From positions 181,017,956 through 181,081,955 of the forward strand of contig CP136063.1 of assembly GCA_032622095.1 (NCBI GenBank): a stretch of 64,000 nt of DNA. The letters run 5' to 3'. The stretch is from Siphonodentalium dalli (taxonomy: Eukaryota; Mollusca; Scaphopoda; Gadilida; Siphonodentaliidae). Made by a program: the position numbers and the translations under genes. Below the pieces are notes generated by a model. That model had not been told where the DNA came from and did not search any database. It worked only from the letters and a program-made list of their open reading frames with translations. Within the stretch, counting starts at the first letter, position 1. Each line of letters begins with the position of its first letter. This document shows positions 1 to 10,407 of this stretch, in pieces.

Positions 1-37
1 AGTCCCAACTGATTTCACTAGCTAGTTTATGTCACAG

Positions 38-268
38 GAAACACTTGGACTAGCATTTCCTATTTTCATATTTGAGGTCCTTGGTATGAAAGACACAAAA
101 GTATTAAAGAAGAAATTTTTGGATATATGCGGTGATGCGGGCTTAGTATGTTCTACATCAGTGAAAAAGTTATCAGGATCAGAGGAGAGATTACACCATG
201 TAGAGGTTATTAAAGGGTGGCATCCTGTTGATGCACAATACTGTATGGAAGAGTTTGGTGACACAAAG
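38..268 (+). CDS. Exon 1 of the unidentified gene
   Basis: Acceptor TTTATGTCACAG precedes it and donor GTGAGG follows. It is 231 bp, phase 0 to phase 0. An in-frame stop lies just upstream at 23-25, so the reading frame must begin at an acceptor near here. The peptide opens with a hydrophobic stretch (LGLAFPIFIFEVLG), then a lysine-rich helix-like part, then cysteines and KGWHPVDAQYC. A slightly earlier acceptor (CTAG at 22-25) is possible and would add about four residues. An ATG at 29 exists, but there is no reason to call it the gene start. No family is recognised. Confidence 0.72.
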
Positions 269-762
269 GTGAGGATAAAATAACAATATAAGTTCAATCA
301 TTAGGTACAATCTATCAATGTTTTATTCATGTAACTGACATAGGCCAGAGTTTTGGAGCAACAATTTAACCTCTTAGCTGATAAATGACGTTATGACATC
401 GTGTGCTGGGCGGTTGACGTTATTGCCATTTTCCAATCGGAAAATATAAAGGGAATATAAAAAAAACCATAAAACTGATTCAGTTGAAAGGCTATTATCA
501 TTCACAATCGTGGAATATCATACACTGTTTGAAACTTTGAGATACAGTTATTCCGATGCACCAATTTCTGAGTTCCAGTTATGAATAACAGCCTACTGCT
601 AGTGTGCTGACATAGGTCCGTAGTACACTTTTACGTCTGTAATAGTTACGGACGTCATAGCAGCGAAGAGGTTAAAGAAAACTTGTTCCAATAATGTAGA
701 TGTCCCTTCTAAAAAAATATATCAGGCTGATTGCATTTATTGGCATATTTATGTCTTCTTCT
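269..762. other. Intron 1, unique part
   Basis: Non-coding. I see no repeat family or RNA gene in this part of the intron. Confidence 0.4.
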
Positions 763-982
763 TTAACCCTTACTTTACTAAATGGATTCTCCCACTCAGT
801 TAAGCAGTGTATGTTGGAACGTTCTATTATCTATCTGGAGGAATTTTTTTCGAGGAGAAAAAAATATAAGCAGACGGCAGACCATAAAAGTACTGGTGGA
901 GTTCTATTTATTGCAGGGAAATGTTCAGATAATAAATTCAATAGGTCATTTGTTGAACTTATTATCTGAACATTTCCTCTGA
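763..982. mobile_element. Family B TTAA MITE, right end truncated
   Basis: Starts with TTAACCCTTACTTTACTAAA followed by the family's ATGGATTCTCCCACTCAG segment. It ends in the characteristic stem made of 'tcagataataa..tca' and 'tgaacttattatctgaaca'. The expected closing TTAGTATAGAAAGGGTTAA is missing. Short open frames on both strands here are by-products of the stem. Confidence 0.7.
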
Positions 983-1222
983 TGCTGTGTACAAATTGGG
1001 TACTTTTACCATAATACGCACAATTCACATAACCACCAACTGTTGTAGTCATCTTATGATTGTTTTTTTTATTTGGAGATATTGAAAAATACCTGGAACA
1101 ATTAATTTATATTTAGCGTACATTAACAAATTACTTTATATTTGTTTTGCTTCAAGAATGTAGTTTGTTTATTGTCTTTGATGACCTCTGATTATCCCTT
1201 AACTAAAATAGTCATTGACTAG

Positions 1223-1400
1223 TTGTTCTATAATAATTATCTGAACATTTCTCACCCATTATTAGGAATCCATCTGCTTTTGATCTACGTGTTTGTCTGT
1301 CTGTTGTTAGCTTTCATGAACATCCCTTCAGATGAATAATAGACCACTCCAATGTAATACACATATTCACATTAGTACATTTCATTGTCTGTATCATAAG
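1223..1400. mobile_element. Family B MITE fragment, reverse orientation
   Basis: Contains 'attatctgaacatttc', then the 'gatgaataatagaccactcc' segment and the 'aatgtaatacacatattcac' segment, in the inverted order of the family B consensus visible at 3907-4200. Both termini are eroded. Confidence 0.5.
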
Positions 1401-1594
1401 TTTATTGCCATACATTCTGTATTCAACATTTCAGCAGTTGTGTGTTGATATCTGTGTCCACTGCCAGAATGTACACAGTGTACCACTAACATAACACATG
1501 ATTGTACTAACTTTCTGATAATAGCCATCCATATGGTCATGGCTATTTTAGTAAAAGTAATAAAAAAGTAATAAAAATGTAATCATGATAACAG

Positions 1595-1712
1595 GTACAT
1601 TTGAAAGTAATCGATTATGATTACTTGTAATCAAACATGATTACTGATTACAGGCGATTAATCAAAATTTTGTAATCGATTACTTTGATTACGATTACTG
1701 ATTACGATTACC
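1595..1712. repeat. GATTAC / TAATCGATTAC low-complexity repeat
   Basis: Irregular repeats of GATTAC and its complement GTAATC occur many times in about 120 bp, including two TAATCGATTAC palindromes. Similar tracts occur in many invertebrate genomes. No gene is seen. Confidence 0.7.
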
Positions 1713-1865
1713 CCAACCCTGCAATGTATACTTTATAACAGATGAGAGAATCAATTTTGTAAAGAATGGGTTAATTTCTCGCTCTGTGTCTATATCGAGA
1801 CTGCTATATTATTGGCTGCAATTATTTATCTGTTTGCACACGTAAGATATATTATTGTTTTACAG

Positions 1866-1986
1866 TGCACTCTTCATTATGGTTTGGACACTCGAGACAT
1901 AACATTACATACTAGTTCAGAGCGAAAGGTTTCAATGAATGCAGACATGAGAATGAGGCTTCATCTTAGCACACTGAACAAAATAG
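1866..1986 (+). CDS. Exon 2 of the unidentified gene
   Basis: Acceptor TTGTTTTACAG and donor GTGAGC flank 121 bp, entering in phase 0 and leaving in phase 1. The peptide begins CTLHYGLDTRDITLH and continues with a basic, methionine-rich stretch (MNADMRMRLHLSTLNKI) that reads as a beta-strand or amphipathic segment. It joins exon 1 in frame. No domain is recognised. Confidence 0.78.
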
Positions 1987-2263
1987 GTGAGCTTTAACAA
2001 ATAGAGTGTGTCTAGATCAGAATATCAGAAATTTCCAAAGATAATCATTTTTTTTTTCATTCTCATACTTTTGCAATACCTTGGTAAGTATAAAGCTAAA
2101 CCTAAAATTAAATACTGACACCCAAAACCAGGAATATTGTAAATCAAGTAGTTTGCTAATTAAGGAATGATCACCGAGTATGAAGTGAATATTGCATGCA
2201 GCGCACATATGTCTATATCTTCCCAATCAGACCATGATAAAACAGTGCAATACCTTGGTAAGT

Positions 2264-2462
2264 TTAACCCTTCCATGACTGAAGCTTCCTGAAATTTTGC
2301 GAAAACCCTGTGCCAATGCATTTTCTTATGTATGCAAGTCTCGCATTTATAAGAGAATACCTTGGCCTAACAATATTTACATTGACCTTGTAAGCCAGTG
2401 CATTCTCTCACATCAAGAGACTCACATATATAAGAGAATGCACTGGCACAGGATCTTTAATG
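2264..2462. mobile_element. Family A TTAA hairpin MITE, right end eroded
   Basis: Opens TTAACCCTTCCATGACTGAAGC, then carries two copies of the hairpin core (TGCCAATGCATTTTC..., GCCAGTGCATTCTC...) in inverted arrangement with 'cctaacaatatttacattgaccttgtaagcc' between them. The closing GGAAGGGTTAA is absent; the sequence instead ends 'cacaggatctttaatgcac'. Confidence 0.75.
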
Positions 2463-2599
2463 CACTAACAGTCTAGCACAGCTCCTCAGAGTTAGTTGCT
2501 GACAGACATTCTCTTGATAACTTGTTATAGCCAGAATTTGGCAGAAACCAAGTTTATTGTCCAGTAATATCTCTAAAATCTAAGATGTATTTACGCCCT

Positions 2600-2818
2600 T
2601 TGTTCCCCCTCATTAGTAAACTTAGATCCCAGCCCCCGGAAAGTGCGACCTATTCCACCAATGGTATGGTTAAGCAACATTATTGATGCTTCCCCAAAAC
2701 AAGCGCTACGCCTTTTTTCAGTTATCAATAACCAGTGACCCTCATTACTTTATTAGGGAGCTTGGATCCCAACCCCCAGAGAGTGCGACCCAATCCACTA
2801 AAGTTATGGATTACCCTT
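2600..2818. repeat. Two direct repeat units
   Basis: The phrase 'CCCCGGAAAGTGCGACC' near 2635 and 'CCCCAGAGAGTGCGACCC' near 2773 lie in matching contexts ('cattagtaaacttagatcccagcc' and 'ttattagggagcttggatcccaac'). This marks two diverged units about 137 bp apart. Origin unknown. Confidence 0.5.
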
Positions 2819-2825
2819 TCAAGAC

Positions 2826-2927
2826 GGGAGCCTCGCATATATAAGAGAATGCACTGGCTTACAAAGTCAAGGTAAATGCATTCTCTTATAAATGCGAGGC
2901 TCCCAATGGGAGACTCACTTATACAGT
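2826..2927. mobile_element. Family A hairpin core fragment
   Basis: An isolated half of a family A element: the stem 'gagcctcgcatatataagag' and its partner 'ctcttataaatgcgaggctc' with the family's 'ttacaaagtcaaggtaaa' linker. The outer shell is absent. Confidence 0.7.
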
Positions 2928-3033
2928 AATGCCCTGAATAATCGACTCCTTAACCACACATAATTATGGGTAATTTTTCAGGAAACAGTCGGAAATATGG
3001 CTTGTTGCCATTCATCGGAAAGCTCTCGGTGAG
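2923..3033. mobile_element. Family E (mariner-like) MITE fragment
   Basis: Begins ATACAGTAATGCCCTGAATA, followed by 'tgggtaatttttcagg' and 'ggcttgttgccattcatcgg'. It is the left arm only; compare the full palindrome at 31547-31778. The CAGT start beside TA fits Tc1/mariner termini. Confidence 0.6.
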
Positions 3034-3443
3034 TCAAGCATGTGGTTGTGAGTTCATGCTTGGCTGACTGATTGAATTATATATTATTCCAGTTGACTGA
3101 ATCCTAATGTTGATCGGCTGTTCGTGTCTGGAATTGTTTTTACTTATACTTTATTATATTTCGATCTTCGGTAGTGATCGATGATTTCATATTCTAGATT
3201 TCACACAATCTGAAACTGTTTTCCATCTGTATTTGCTGAATATATATACAAGATATTAATTAATGGAGAATGATCAAACAACACCAAGCATTTACCTTTT
3301 GGATATTCAAACATTTTCGAACCAACATTTTCGAAATTAATTGAATCGAATATTGGGACAGAATCGAACATCGAATATTCACAGGAGCCTATTAAAGCTA
3401 TATGTTTACAACAATTTACAATGTATATTGTCTACAGTTTTTA

Positions 3444-3560
3444 TATGCCCGTTTTAAAATACGGGACATATTATTTTATTGGTCCGGACTGTCCATCTGT
3501 CCGTCCTTTTGCTTTTTAGTTTCTGGATGATAATTTTAGTAAAGTCTGAACTGAATGGAA
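3444..3560. repeat. Short hairpin repeat of mollusc type
   Basis: The inverted pair 'cccgttttaaaatacggg' is followed by 'tccgtccttttgc' and a stretch about 'gaatggaatgaaatttggta'. This layout (hairpin, then GTCC-rich run, then 'aaatttggtatg') recurs near 9917-10240 and 17156-17640. Confidence 0.45.
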
Positions 3561-3756
3561 TGAAATTTGGTATGTGAGTTTACTATCCCAAAATACAGGT
3601 CAAGTTCGAATTTGGATTCCACCTGTCAATTTTCACCAGAGTCATGCCCCTTTGTTGGAATTACCACAGGTGTTTTGCTCCGCCCTAGCAATGCTCTTAT
3701 TTCTTGGTATATTACTTTATATTTTTTTTACATATTTTTCTTTTGTTTCATTACAG

Positions 3757-3881
3757 GACTCTCTGATTACTCTAAAGAAATTATCTCCACCAGACTACTA
3801 AACTTGGAATTGCATGATATTTATAGGGTTGATTTAATTTTTCAAGGATCACAATTGATGTATGAAGACACTGAAGCTCAG
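3757..3881 (+). CDS. Exon 3 of the unidentified gene
   Basis: A strong polypyrimidine tract and TTTCATTACAG precede it; the exon ends ...GAAGCTCAG before GTTTTT, a weak donor. It is 125 bp, phase 1 to phase 0. The peptide reads GLSDYSKEIISTRLLNLELH followed by IYRVDLIFQGSQLMYEDTEAQ in separate segments, suggesting a helix and then strands. The frame stays open beyond the donor, but phase agreement with exons 2 and 4 supports the chosen end. Confidence 0.72.
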
Positions 3882-3906
3882 GTTTTTGGAAATTTTATTT
3901 TCTCAT

Positions 3907-4200
3907 TTAACCCGTTCTATACTGAATGGATTCTCCCATTCAGTTTTAAAAGTATACATTGGAGCGGTCTATATTATTCATTTGGAGGAGTGTTGAGGTA
4001 ACAAAAGTAGACAGCAGACTGAAACACAGATAATACAAGTGCAGAGGGATTCATAATTATTGGTGGGAAATGTTTAGATAACAAGTTCAACAAATGACTA
4101 TTGGTCAGATAATAACCTATATATGGTCGTTTGTTGAACTTATCTGAACAGTTCCTAAGGGAACTACTCATCAATGACTGTTTAGTATAGAAAGGGTTAA
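3907..4200. mobile_element. Complete family B TTAA MITE (294 bp)
   Basis: TTAA at both ends. The left end reads TTAACCCGTTCTATACTGAA and the right end reads TTTAGTATAGAAAGGGTTAA, a terminal inverted repeat (TIR). Inside is a foldback (gataacaagttcaacaaatg / catttgttgaacttatc type). TTAA duplication and CCC-start TIRs are the piggyBac hallmark; no transposase is present. This copy is used as the family reference in this window. Confidence 0.85.
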
Positions 4201-4823
4201 AGTGAACATAGTGAATAATCTTACCCAAGTAGTTACTATCATAAATATTAAGTAGAAAACAGAGTTATATGCATGACTCATTGGTACAGCCATTGCCTTA
4301 TGGAGGGTGATGACACCCCCCGCCTTTTCAGACCCTGGATTCGGGGTCTGTTATGGTGTATTCCGGATGCCAGACCAGTGTACGCCGGTTGTCATTGGGC
4401 TCATATTTCAGATGCCGGATGCTCCATTCAATCCATTGATATTATTTCTTGACGCTAATCACCGAAAAACAACCAAGTTCCGTCTGCTGATTTATATTTC
4501 TTTACTCTAAGTTGTCGAACATAATATTCTCCACAATTTAGCTCCTTAAAAATGTTTGTTATATATCATACATGTACCTATAATAGTGCTAATTAATGTC
4601 AGTGTTCAAAGTTGGGAATTTGCTCTTTAGCGATATCCTGCAGCTACTTTCATGAACTGTAGTACATTTGGTAGTTTCCCCCACAATAGCTGGAGGGGTC
4701 AGGTTACTACATTTTCAGATTTTTGCAGCTTTCGACCAGGAACCAGTCTATTTAACAAGAGACATTGAGTGCGCGTAATTTAACAGACACAAGAGTCGCA
4801 AAATCAATGACAGACGACCAAGC

Positions 4824-4904
4824 CTTGAAATAGTGTGTCTGTCATTTGCAGAATGAGGTCCCCAGAGGGTGAATTTAGTGATGCTACCCCGCATAGCCCA
4901 ATTT
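4824..4904. mobile_element. Family C MITE left arm
   Basis: CAAGCCTTGAAATAGTGTGT leads into 'cagaatgaggtccccagagg' and 'tttagtgatgctacc', the family C left arm. The element stops at 'ccgcatag', with no matching right arm before 5598. Confidence 0.7.
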
Positions 4905-4906
4905 GT

Positions 4907-5469
4907 CCAGGATTCAGAAATTCCCCAAAATGCAGTTGTAGCCTAATTAACATGTACGTATTATATTATGTAGACACTATATAGTTTATAGGTCTACCTG
5001 CATATGGCATCCTAAACATTCGTGTGTGAGATTCTATTATTATTAACTGACATTTGAGAATAAATATGAGCTCATTTTAACGCGCGTGGTTTTGTGACCC
5101 GGTGGTCAGTATTTTCATTTGCGATGACAAATTCTGTCAACACATCTCTATCTGTTTATGTCGCTGTTAGACAAAACATGTCATAAATTCTGATCTCCCT
5201 TAATAGTTTAGACAAGAATGGACATTTATGGAAGAATTATAACACCCTTTGCAAGAAATTTTACACATCATGGCCTTTGTCAGCTTTATGTATATCAGTT
5301 GGTTAAATTTTAGGTGGACATCATAAACATTAAATAGTAACAACTGTCTTGAATTTACATAAACGTTAGATTGTATGCCATGACGTATTATCTAGCGATG
5401 GCGAGAGTTGCTCTTTGTATTCATACCATTGAATGCAGATGACAGTATGATGAAAAGCAAATACATGTG
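4907..5469. other. Intron 3, no recognised feature
   Basis: Non-coding and unique to my eye; only short AT-rich tracts are present. Confidence 0.35.
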
Positions 5470-5588
5470 CAGAAGGATTCATATTCATTGGAGGGAAATG
5501 TTCAGATAATAAGTTCAACAAACGTTGTTGAACTTATTATCTGAACATTTCCTAAAGGTCAATGAGTATTTAGTATAGAAACGGTTCA
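5470..5588. mobile_element. Family B MITE, right part
   Basis: Holds the foldback 'cagataataagttcaacaaa' / 'gttgaacttattatctg' and the end 'gagtatttagtatagaaacgg'. The left end is missing. Confidence 0.65.
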
Positions 5589-5589
5589 C

Positions 5590-5855
5590 AGCTGCTCAAG
5601 CCTTGAATATTGTGTCTGTCATTTGCAGAATGAGGTCCCCAGAGGGTGAATTTAGTGATGCTACCCCGCATAGCGGGCTAGCATCACCAAATTCACCCTC
5701 TGGGAACCTCATTCTGCTGAGGTGTAAGCAGAATGAGGTCCCCAGAGGGTGAATTTGGTGATGCTAGCCCGCTATGCAGGGTAGCATCACTAAAGTCACC
5801 CTCTGGGGACCTCATTCTGCAAATGACAGACACACTATTTCAAGGCTTTCAGACA
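5590..5855. mobile_element. Family C MITE, near-complete compound palindrome
   Basis: Outer arms CAAGCCTTGAATATTGTGTC and GACACACTATTTCAAGGCTT enclose two back-to-back stems. In each, 'gaggtccccagagggtgaat' pairs with 'attcaccctctggg' around a CGCATAGCGGG or CCGCTATGC loop. The longer interior seen at 54220-54640 is missing here. Confidence 0.75.
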
Positions 5856-6071
5856 ACAGCAAAATGGCATTTTTCATTCAATAAGCAGTTATATTAACTT
5901 TGAGATAAAATCATTTAATAAAATCTACTTTACATCCATGAACTAGAAATTTAGACAGTTGTTGTCGAATTTCGCATGATAGACTGGTCCTTGTCTTTGT
6001 TCACCGAAAAGTTTAAAATGTAGTAACCTAACCCTTTCTGCCCACAATACGCAAATTATCATCGCACATTA

Positions 6072-6171
6072 GGGTCGTATGGTATGGAAACCCAGTGGAT
6101 TGGGTTGTATTTTTTGTTTTGGGTGGAATTTTACGGTAATTATTTTCTCAACGGCCACCCTGCAATGTTGT
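6072..6171. repeat. Tandem repeat unit, interrupted by a family D element
   Basis: A unit starting 'tatggtatggaaacccagtg' and ending '..cggccaccctgcaatg' recurs at 6700-6830 and, more diverged, at 6838-6945. The family D MITE at 6172-6648 sits between the first unit and the rest, so the array is older than the insertion. Confidence 0.6.
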
Positions 6172-6648
6172 TTAAAGGTACTCAATCCGTAAAGAGGGTC
6201 CCCATCTCAACAGATTCCAACAACAACAATCCGATCAGAGGGTCCTATATTACTATTTCTTTGGCTTTGGGGGTAAAACATATTTGATTCGAGTCGAGGT
6301 ACCCATCAAACAAAGCTCAGAGTTATTAGATATTGATTTTTGAAATTTGTTATTAACTCGAGATGAGTACTAATAACTGCCGTAATCTGCTCTGGATGTG
6401 TACTCCAAATCTATTCAAACAGACAAGGATGGATAACTCTAAAATCAAGTGGTAATTTTAACGCAATTTTGACTGAGTTCTGGGCCAGATAGTATTCCCG
6501 ATAATGAAAAATAATAGATTTCTAAAATCGATATCTAACAAATCTGAGCTTTGATGGGTGACTTCCTCGACTCGAATAAAATATTTTTGACCCCCGAAGC
6601 CATTGAAATAGTAATTGAGAGGAGTTTTATCGGATTGAGTACCTTTAA
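6172..6648. mobile_element. Complete family D TTAA MITE (about 477 bp)
   Basis: TTAAAGGTACTCAATCCGTA at the left and CGGATTGAGTACCTTTAA at the right form TIRs closed by TTAA. Inner arms 'ttgattcgagtcgagg' and 'cctcgactcgaataaaa' extend the palindrome. The termini fit piggyBac-type TTAA targeting; the TIR differs from families A and B. No coding capacity. Confidence 0.8.
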
Positions 6649-6689
6649 TCCGTGAAAATCGGACCATACAGAAATGCAATTTTTGGCAT

Positions 6690-6945
6690 ATTGCAATTTT
6701 GGTTCATAGGGTATGGAAACCCAGTGCCAGTTTGTTGGGTGGTAAATTTTGTGGGTGTAATCTTAATTATTCATCAACGGCCATTCTAAAATGCCGTTTA
6801 TTTGGTGCAAATCAGACCAGAAATGCGATTTTTGGCATTTTGTCAATTAGGGTTTGGAAACTCAGTACCAGTGTGTTGGGTGCTAAGTGTTGTTGGTGGA
6901 ATCTTAATTATTCCTCAATGGCCACATTGCAATACGGCATATCAT
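6690..6945. repeat. Two tandem units of about 130 bp
   Basis: Units begin 'tatggaaacccagtgccag' and 'tttggaaactcagtaccag', and each ends in 'cggccattctaaaatgc' or 'tggccacattgcaatac'. Open frames across these units are shadows of the repeat. Confidence 0.65.
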
Positions 6946-7515
6946 CTGACCATTAATAGTGACAATTACCTGAAGTTTGAAGTAAGCAATTCTCTATCTG
7001 ATCCCTTTCATGATGGGAGCTACGCTGGTGCAGAGAATAACGTTGTGTTCTCTGAAATGGTTCAGTTGATGTGGTTGGAATTTTCGAGAATCTTGATTAG
7101 TATTAAACATTATTTATTTTCCCTCATCAAATATATAATTATAATAGGTACAAATTTAGATGGAAAACAAATGGGATTAGGCAACAATCCATTGGCTTAT
7201 TTGAAGCCCTCTCCCTTAAACTTAATTAATTGCAACATTCTTTGAGTGGAGGTGGAGTCTGGCTGATAAACTTACCAGTTTGATTCATTGAAAAAGCCCT
7301 CACTTTGTCTTTAAGTAGAATTCTAATACTTGGAAATTGACTCTAATTTGCATACTTTAGAGATTAAAACCATATAATTGTTTCTAAATTCGCTGCCCAC
7401 ATAGGTAAGACCATTCTCGACCATTATATTTTCTGTACCAACATGGGTTCCACAAATGGCCCCATTTATCACTACTCTAGTTTCGTGCTAATTGGGGTCA
7501 CCTCCAAAGATTCCT
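6946..7515. other. Intron 3, mostly unique
   Basis: Contains a short family A shell scrap near 7010-7035 ('tttcatgatgggagctacgctggtgcag') with no hairpin. Otherwise nothing is recognised. Confidence 0.4.
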
Positions 7516-7622
7516 TTTAACTCTTTCTATACTAAATACTCATTGGCGAGTAGTTCCATTGGGAAATGTTCAGATAATAATTTCTGGTTTTTTGTTGAAC
7601 TTATTATCTGAACATATTCCCG
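7516..7622. mobile_element. Family B MITE, internally deleted
   Basis: TTAACTCTTTCTATACTAAA joins directly to 'tactcattggcgagtagttcc', then the 'cagataataa' foldback. The reversed right end is fused next to the left terminus, as also seen at 35396 and 55099. Confidence 0.6.
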
Positions 7623-7834
7623 GCAAAGATATGCCGTATAAAATTTATTATTTTGGTACGAAATAGCATAAGTACGTTTTGAATCGTTATGTGACGTAGC
7701 ACTTGGTCGGTTATATGTCCTCCAGCTATATAATAGCATGCTGGCAGCTAGGCTTCCTCTTTTCATCCTCTTACAAGATTCGAGGGGGATGACCGAGCAG
7801 CTGGAGGGAAATCCCAATTTGGGAGGGACATGTG

Positions 7835-8240
7835 AGTTCAGTGTGTAAGTATCTTATTAGGGAATATCTATTTTCTATTTGAAAATGTTATATTCCCGGT
7901 AAAGATACGTTACACACTGAACTACATGGTAGAATCAACTCATAGGAGGAGGCAGCGAGGAATGAGATACTGTTGTATTTCGGTTACGAGCGATTCTTTT
8001 GAACCTGCTGGGTAGCAACAAATGCATCCAAAAGGTACTGATTCGCAGATTTGATTGATGATACACTGTAAAGTGGAGAAAGTGGAAGAATGAGCCAACG
8101 AGTTGAATCTTTGCCCCCCTTTTGTCCTTAAGTCAGGCAAACCATCAAATTAGAAAAACCCATTAGATAGAAATCGCCCATGTAGTTCAGTGTGTAAGTA
8201 TCTTATTAGGGAATATGTATTTTCTATTTGAAAATGTTAT
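7835..8240. repeat. Direct and inverted repeats of about 55 bp
   Basis: The phrase 'gttcagtgtgtaagtatctt' with 'agggaatat.tattttctatttg' occurs at 7837-7893 and again at 8184-8240. An inverted relative ('acgttacacactgaactacatg') lies at 7904-7926. Together they may be the arms of a roughly 0.35-kb foldback element of unknown type. Confidence 0.5.
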
Positions 8241-8385
8241 TTCCCTCCCATAATTAGTAGTCCTGCTGCACATATTATCTGTCTTCTGCTTATTTTTCCT
8301 GAAGACCCTCCAGATGAATATAGACCATTCCAGTGTGTACTTGTATGACTGAGTCGGAAAATGCAATTAGTAAAGAAAGGATTAC
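8240..8385. mobile_element. Family B MITE fragment, reverse orientation
   Basis: Contains 'ctgcacatattatctgtctt', 'agatgaatatagaccattcc', 'gtgtacttgtatgactgag' and ends 'agtaaagaaaggatta', the reversed family B body with an eroded TTAA. Confidence 0.55.
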
Positions 8386-8573
8386 CATATATAATAATAG
8401 ACAGGTTAAGATTGAGAATTTCTACTTCAAGTGCCAATCGCTGTCTACAGTCATCTGAATGACTCCATCAACATGATTGTTTTTGTGTACAGAAACATTT
8501 GATCCATCAGTGAGGTCACATGCACATCATATAACCGTTAGTAGCGACAATCACCTGATGTTTTAAGTAAGCA

Positions 8574-8812
8574 ATTCTGCGCTGGTGCAGCATTAAATAT
8601 CCTGTGCCAGTGTATTCTCTTATATATGCGAGTCTGCCATAGGGAGCCTTGCATATATAAGAGAATGCACTAGCTTACAAGGTCAATGTAAATATTATTA
8701 GGCCAATGTATTCTCTTATATATTTGAGGCTCCCTATGGGAGACTCACATATATAAGAGAATGCATTGGCACAGGGTTTTCGCAAATTTTCACGAAGTCA
8801 TGGAAGGGTTAA
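8574..8812. mobile_element. Family A hairpin MITE with right TTAA
   Basis: Two inverted hairpin cores (8607-8675 and 8703-8775) lie between 'gcgctggtgcagcattaaa' and 'agtcatggaagggttaa'. The left terminal TTAA is lost. Each core folds on itself and the two cores are also inverted relative to each other. Confidence 0.78.
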
Positions 8813-8867
8813 CCTGTCTAATAATTAGACTTGAACACTGATGAAATGAAAGGTCATACTTTTACAG

Positions 8868-9062
8868 GGTAGAAGATCTAATACTTCTAATCAACTAACT
8901 GATATCATCAACGAAAACATACAGAACATCACCAGTCGAGGGTCCATCCCTGCAGGGGAGATAATAACAAAGAATAGAGAGTTTATATCTGGCGGAGAGA
9001 TGACACTGAGGAAGGCAATGGAAGAATTCAATCAACCGAGACATAATACAGATTCACTACTA
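8868..9062 (+). CDS. Exon 4 of the unidentified gene
   Basis: Acceptor CATACTTTTACAG and donor GTAAGG bound 195 bp, phase 0 to phase 0. The 65-residue peptide begins GRRSNTSNQLTDIINENIQN and is polar. It has two sequons (NTS, NIT), then a helix-like tail with MTLRKAMEEFNQPRHN. The frame joins exon 3 exactly. Two sequons close together favour an extracytoplasmic location. Confidence 0.82.
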
Positions 9063-9313
9063 GTAAGGCCAAATATATAAACAGAACATTACCTGCATCT
9101 TAAATGGAAATGGCTTGTTCAAACACCAAAATTATGTATACGTAATTTGGTAAGAGATATCTCAAAACATACAGAATACCCTGAAAACCCATGTTATGTT
9201 TATTAGATTTCTCAGTGTATTTTAAATCGTTTTTCATTTGTATTGGTTAAATTTTTTTTATCAGTGATTGTGTAAAAATTTCGATGGGACAACGGGAGGA
9301 AAATCTAGAGCTG

Positions 9314-9755
9314 TTAAAGGTACTCAATCATTACTATTTCTTTGGCTTCGGGGGTAAAAAATATTTGATTCGAGTCGAGGAACCCACCCATCAAAGCTCA
9401 GAGTGATTAGATATCGCTGTTTGAACTTTGCGGTTTCTATTGTTTGTGGCCCACAAACTGATTGAAGCATGAGGGTCAAACGGACGGTCTTGCAGATAAA
9501 GATGGATAACTCTAAAATCAAGTGGTATAAATAATAACCACTTAATTTTAGAGTTATCCATCTTTATCTGCAAGACCGTCCGTTTGAGCTCGTGTTTCTG
9601 GTAATCAAACAATTGAAATCACAAACTTCAAAAATCCATATCTGATCAATCTGAGCTTTGACGGGTGGGTTCCTCGACTCAAATCAAATATTTGTTACCC
9701 CCGAAGCCAAAGGAATAGTAATTTAGGAGCGTCTGATCGGATTGAGTACCTTTAA
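9314..9755. mobile_element. Complete family D TTAA MITE (442 bp) with a distinct core
   Basis: TTAAAGGTACTCAATCATTA and GGATTGAGTACCTTTAA mark the ends, with TTAA on both sides. The centre is a long stem in which 'atggataactctaaaatcaa' and 'gaccgtccgttt' are mirrored around 9530. This central stem differs from that in the copy at 13737. Confidence 0.82.
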
Positions 9756-9916
9756 GCTATACAACTTGAATTGTACAACATGATTTTGATTAAAATGAAG
9801 AGAAAGTAGTGCTTGAAGTTGATATGGTTTCCAGTTAAGGATAGCTCAATATACGTTTTCCGGATGGTCACACATTTGTTATTATTATATACTCCTGATT
9901 CTACACAGATATTTCA

Positions 9917-10260
9917 GTGAAGAGATGCAGCATTTTTCTGTCTGTTTGGACATCTATCCGTCCATTTTTTGTCTGTCCGTCCATCTGTCCAGGAAGATAT
10001 CTCAAACACCAGTTGTTTGATCTGAATGAAATTTGGTATGGATGTTCACTATTATGCAGGCATTCAACGGAATGTTCAATCGATTTTTCCGAATATTCTG
10101 TTTTAGAGTTATTCTTCTTCGTTTATCTGGAAATGTTGCTTTTTTGTCTGTCCGAGCAGATATCTCCACCACCGGTTGACGAATCTCAATGAAATTTGTT
10201 CACTACCATGTGGGCATTCTGTGGCGTGTTCAATCTTTTTTCTGGATTTTCAGTTCTAGT
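9917..10260. repeat. GTCC-rich interspersed repeat, two units
   Basis: Two units of 'ctgtccg..cagatatctc...ccggttg.ctcaatgaaatttg' type occur, at 9940-10050 and 10145-10250, of the same style as 32300-32790. No gene is seen; the open frame across it is a shadow. Confidence 0.5.
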
Positions 10261-10318
10261 TTAATGCGATCATGCCAAAAATATTATTATTATATGCATT
10301 TATCACACTTTGTTTCAG

Positions 10319-10407
10319 AATGCAACGACTCTCAAGTTAACTACAGCTCAATATATAAATACTACATTGGAATGTAAGTACTTTGTCAGATTAAATTACA
10401 GAAAAAT
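10319..10407 (+). CDS. Exon 5 of the unidentified gene (3' end uncertain)
   Basis: Acceptor CACACTTTGTTTCAG is good. In phase 0 the peptide is NATTLKLTTAQYINTTLE with two sequons. The best-looking donor is GTAAGT at 10374, but ending there leaves phase 1, which would give a stop when joined to exon 6 or 7. Extending to the weaker donor GTCAGT at 10408 gives phase 2 and a continuous frame, so that end is used here. An alternative is a different frame with a missed upstream micro-exon. Confidence 0.5.

Noticed and set aside
22-297. Minus-strand 91-codon frame overlapping exon 1
   Set aside because: It is the antisense shadow of exon 1, which has splice sites and phase support.
4307-4510. Short plus-strand frame after the family B MITE
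   Set aside because: No protein character, and it lies in an intron next to repeat sequence.
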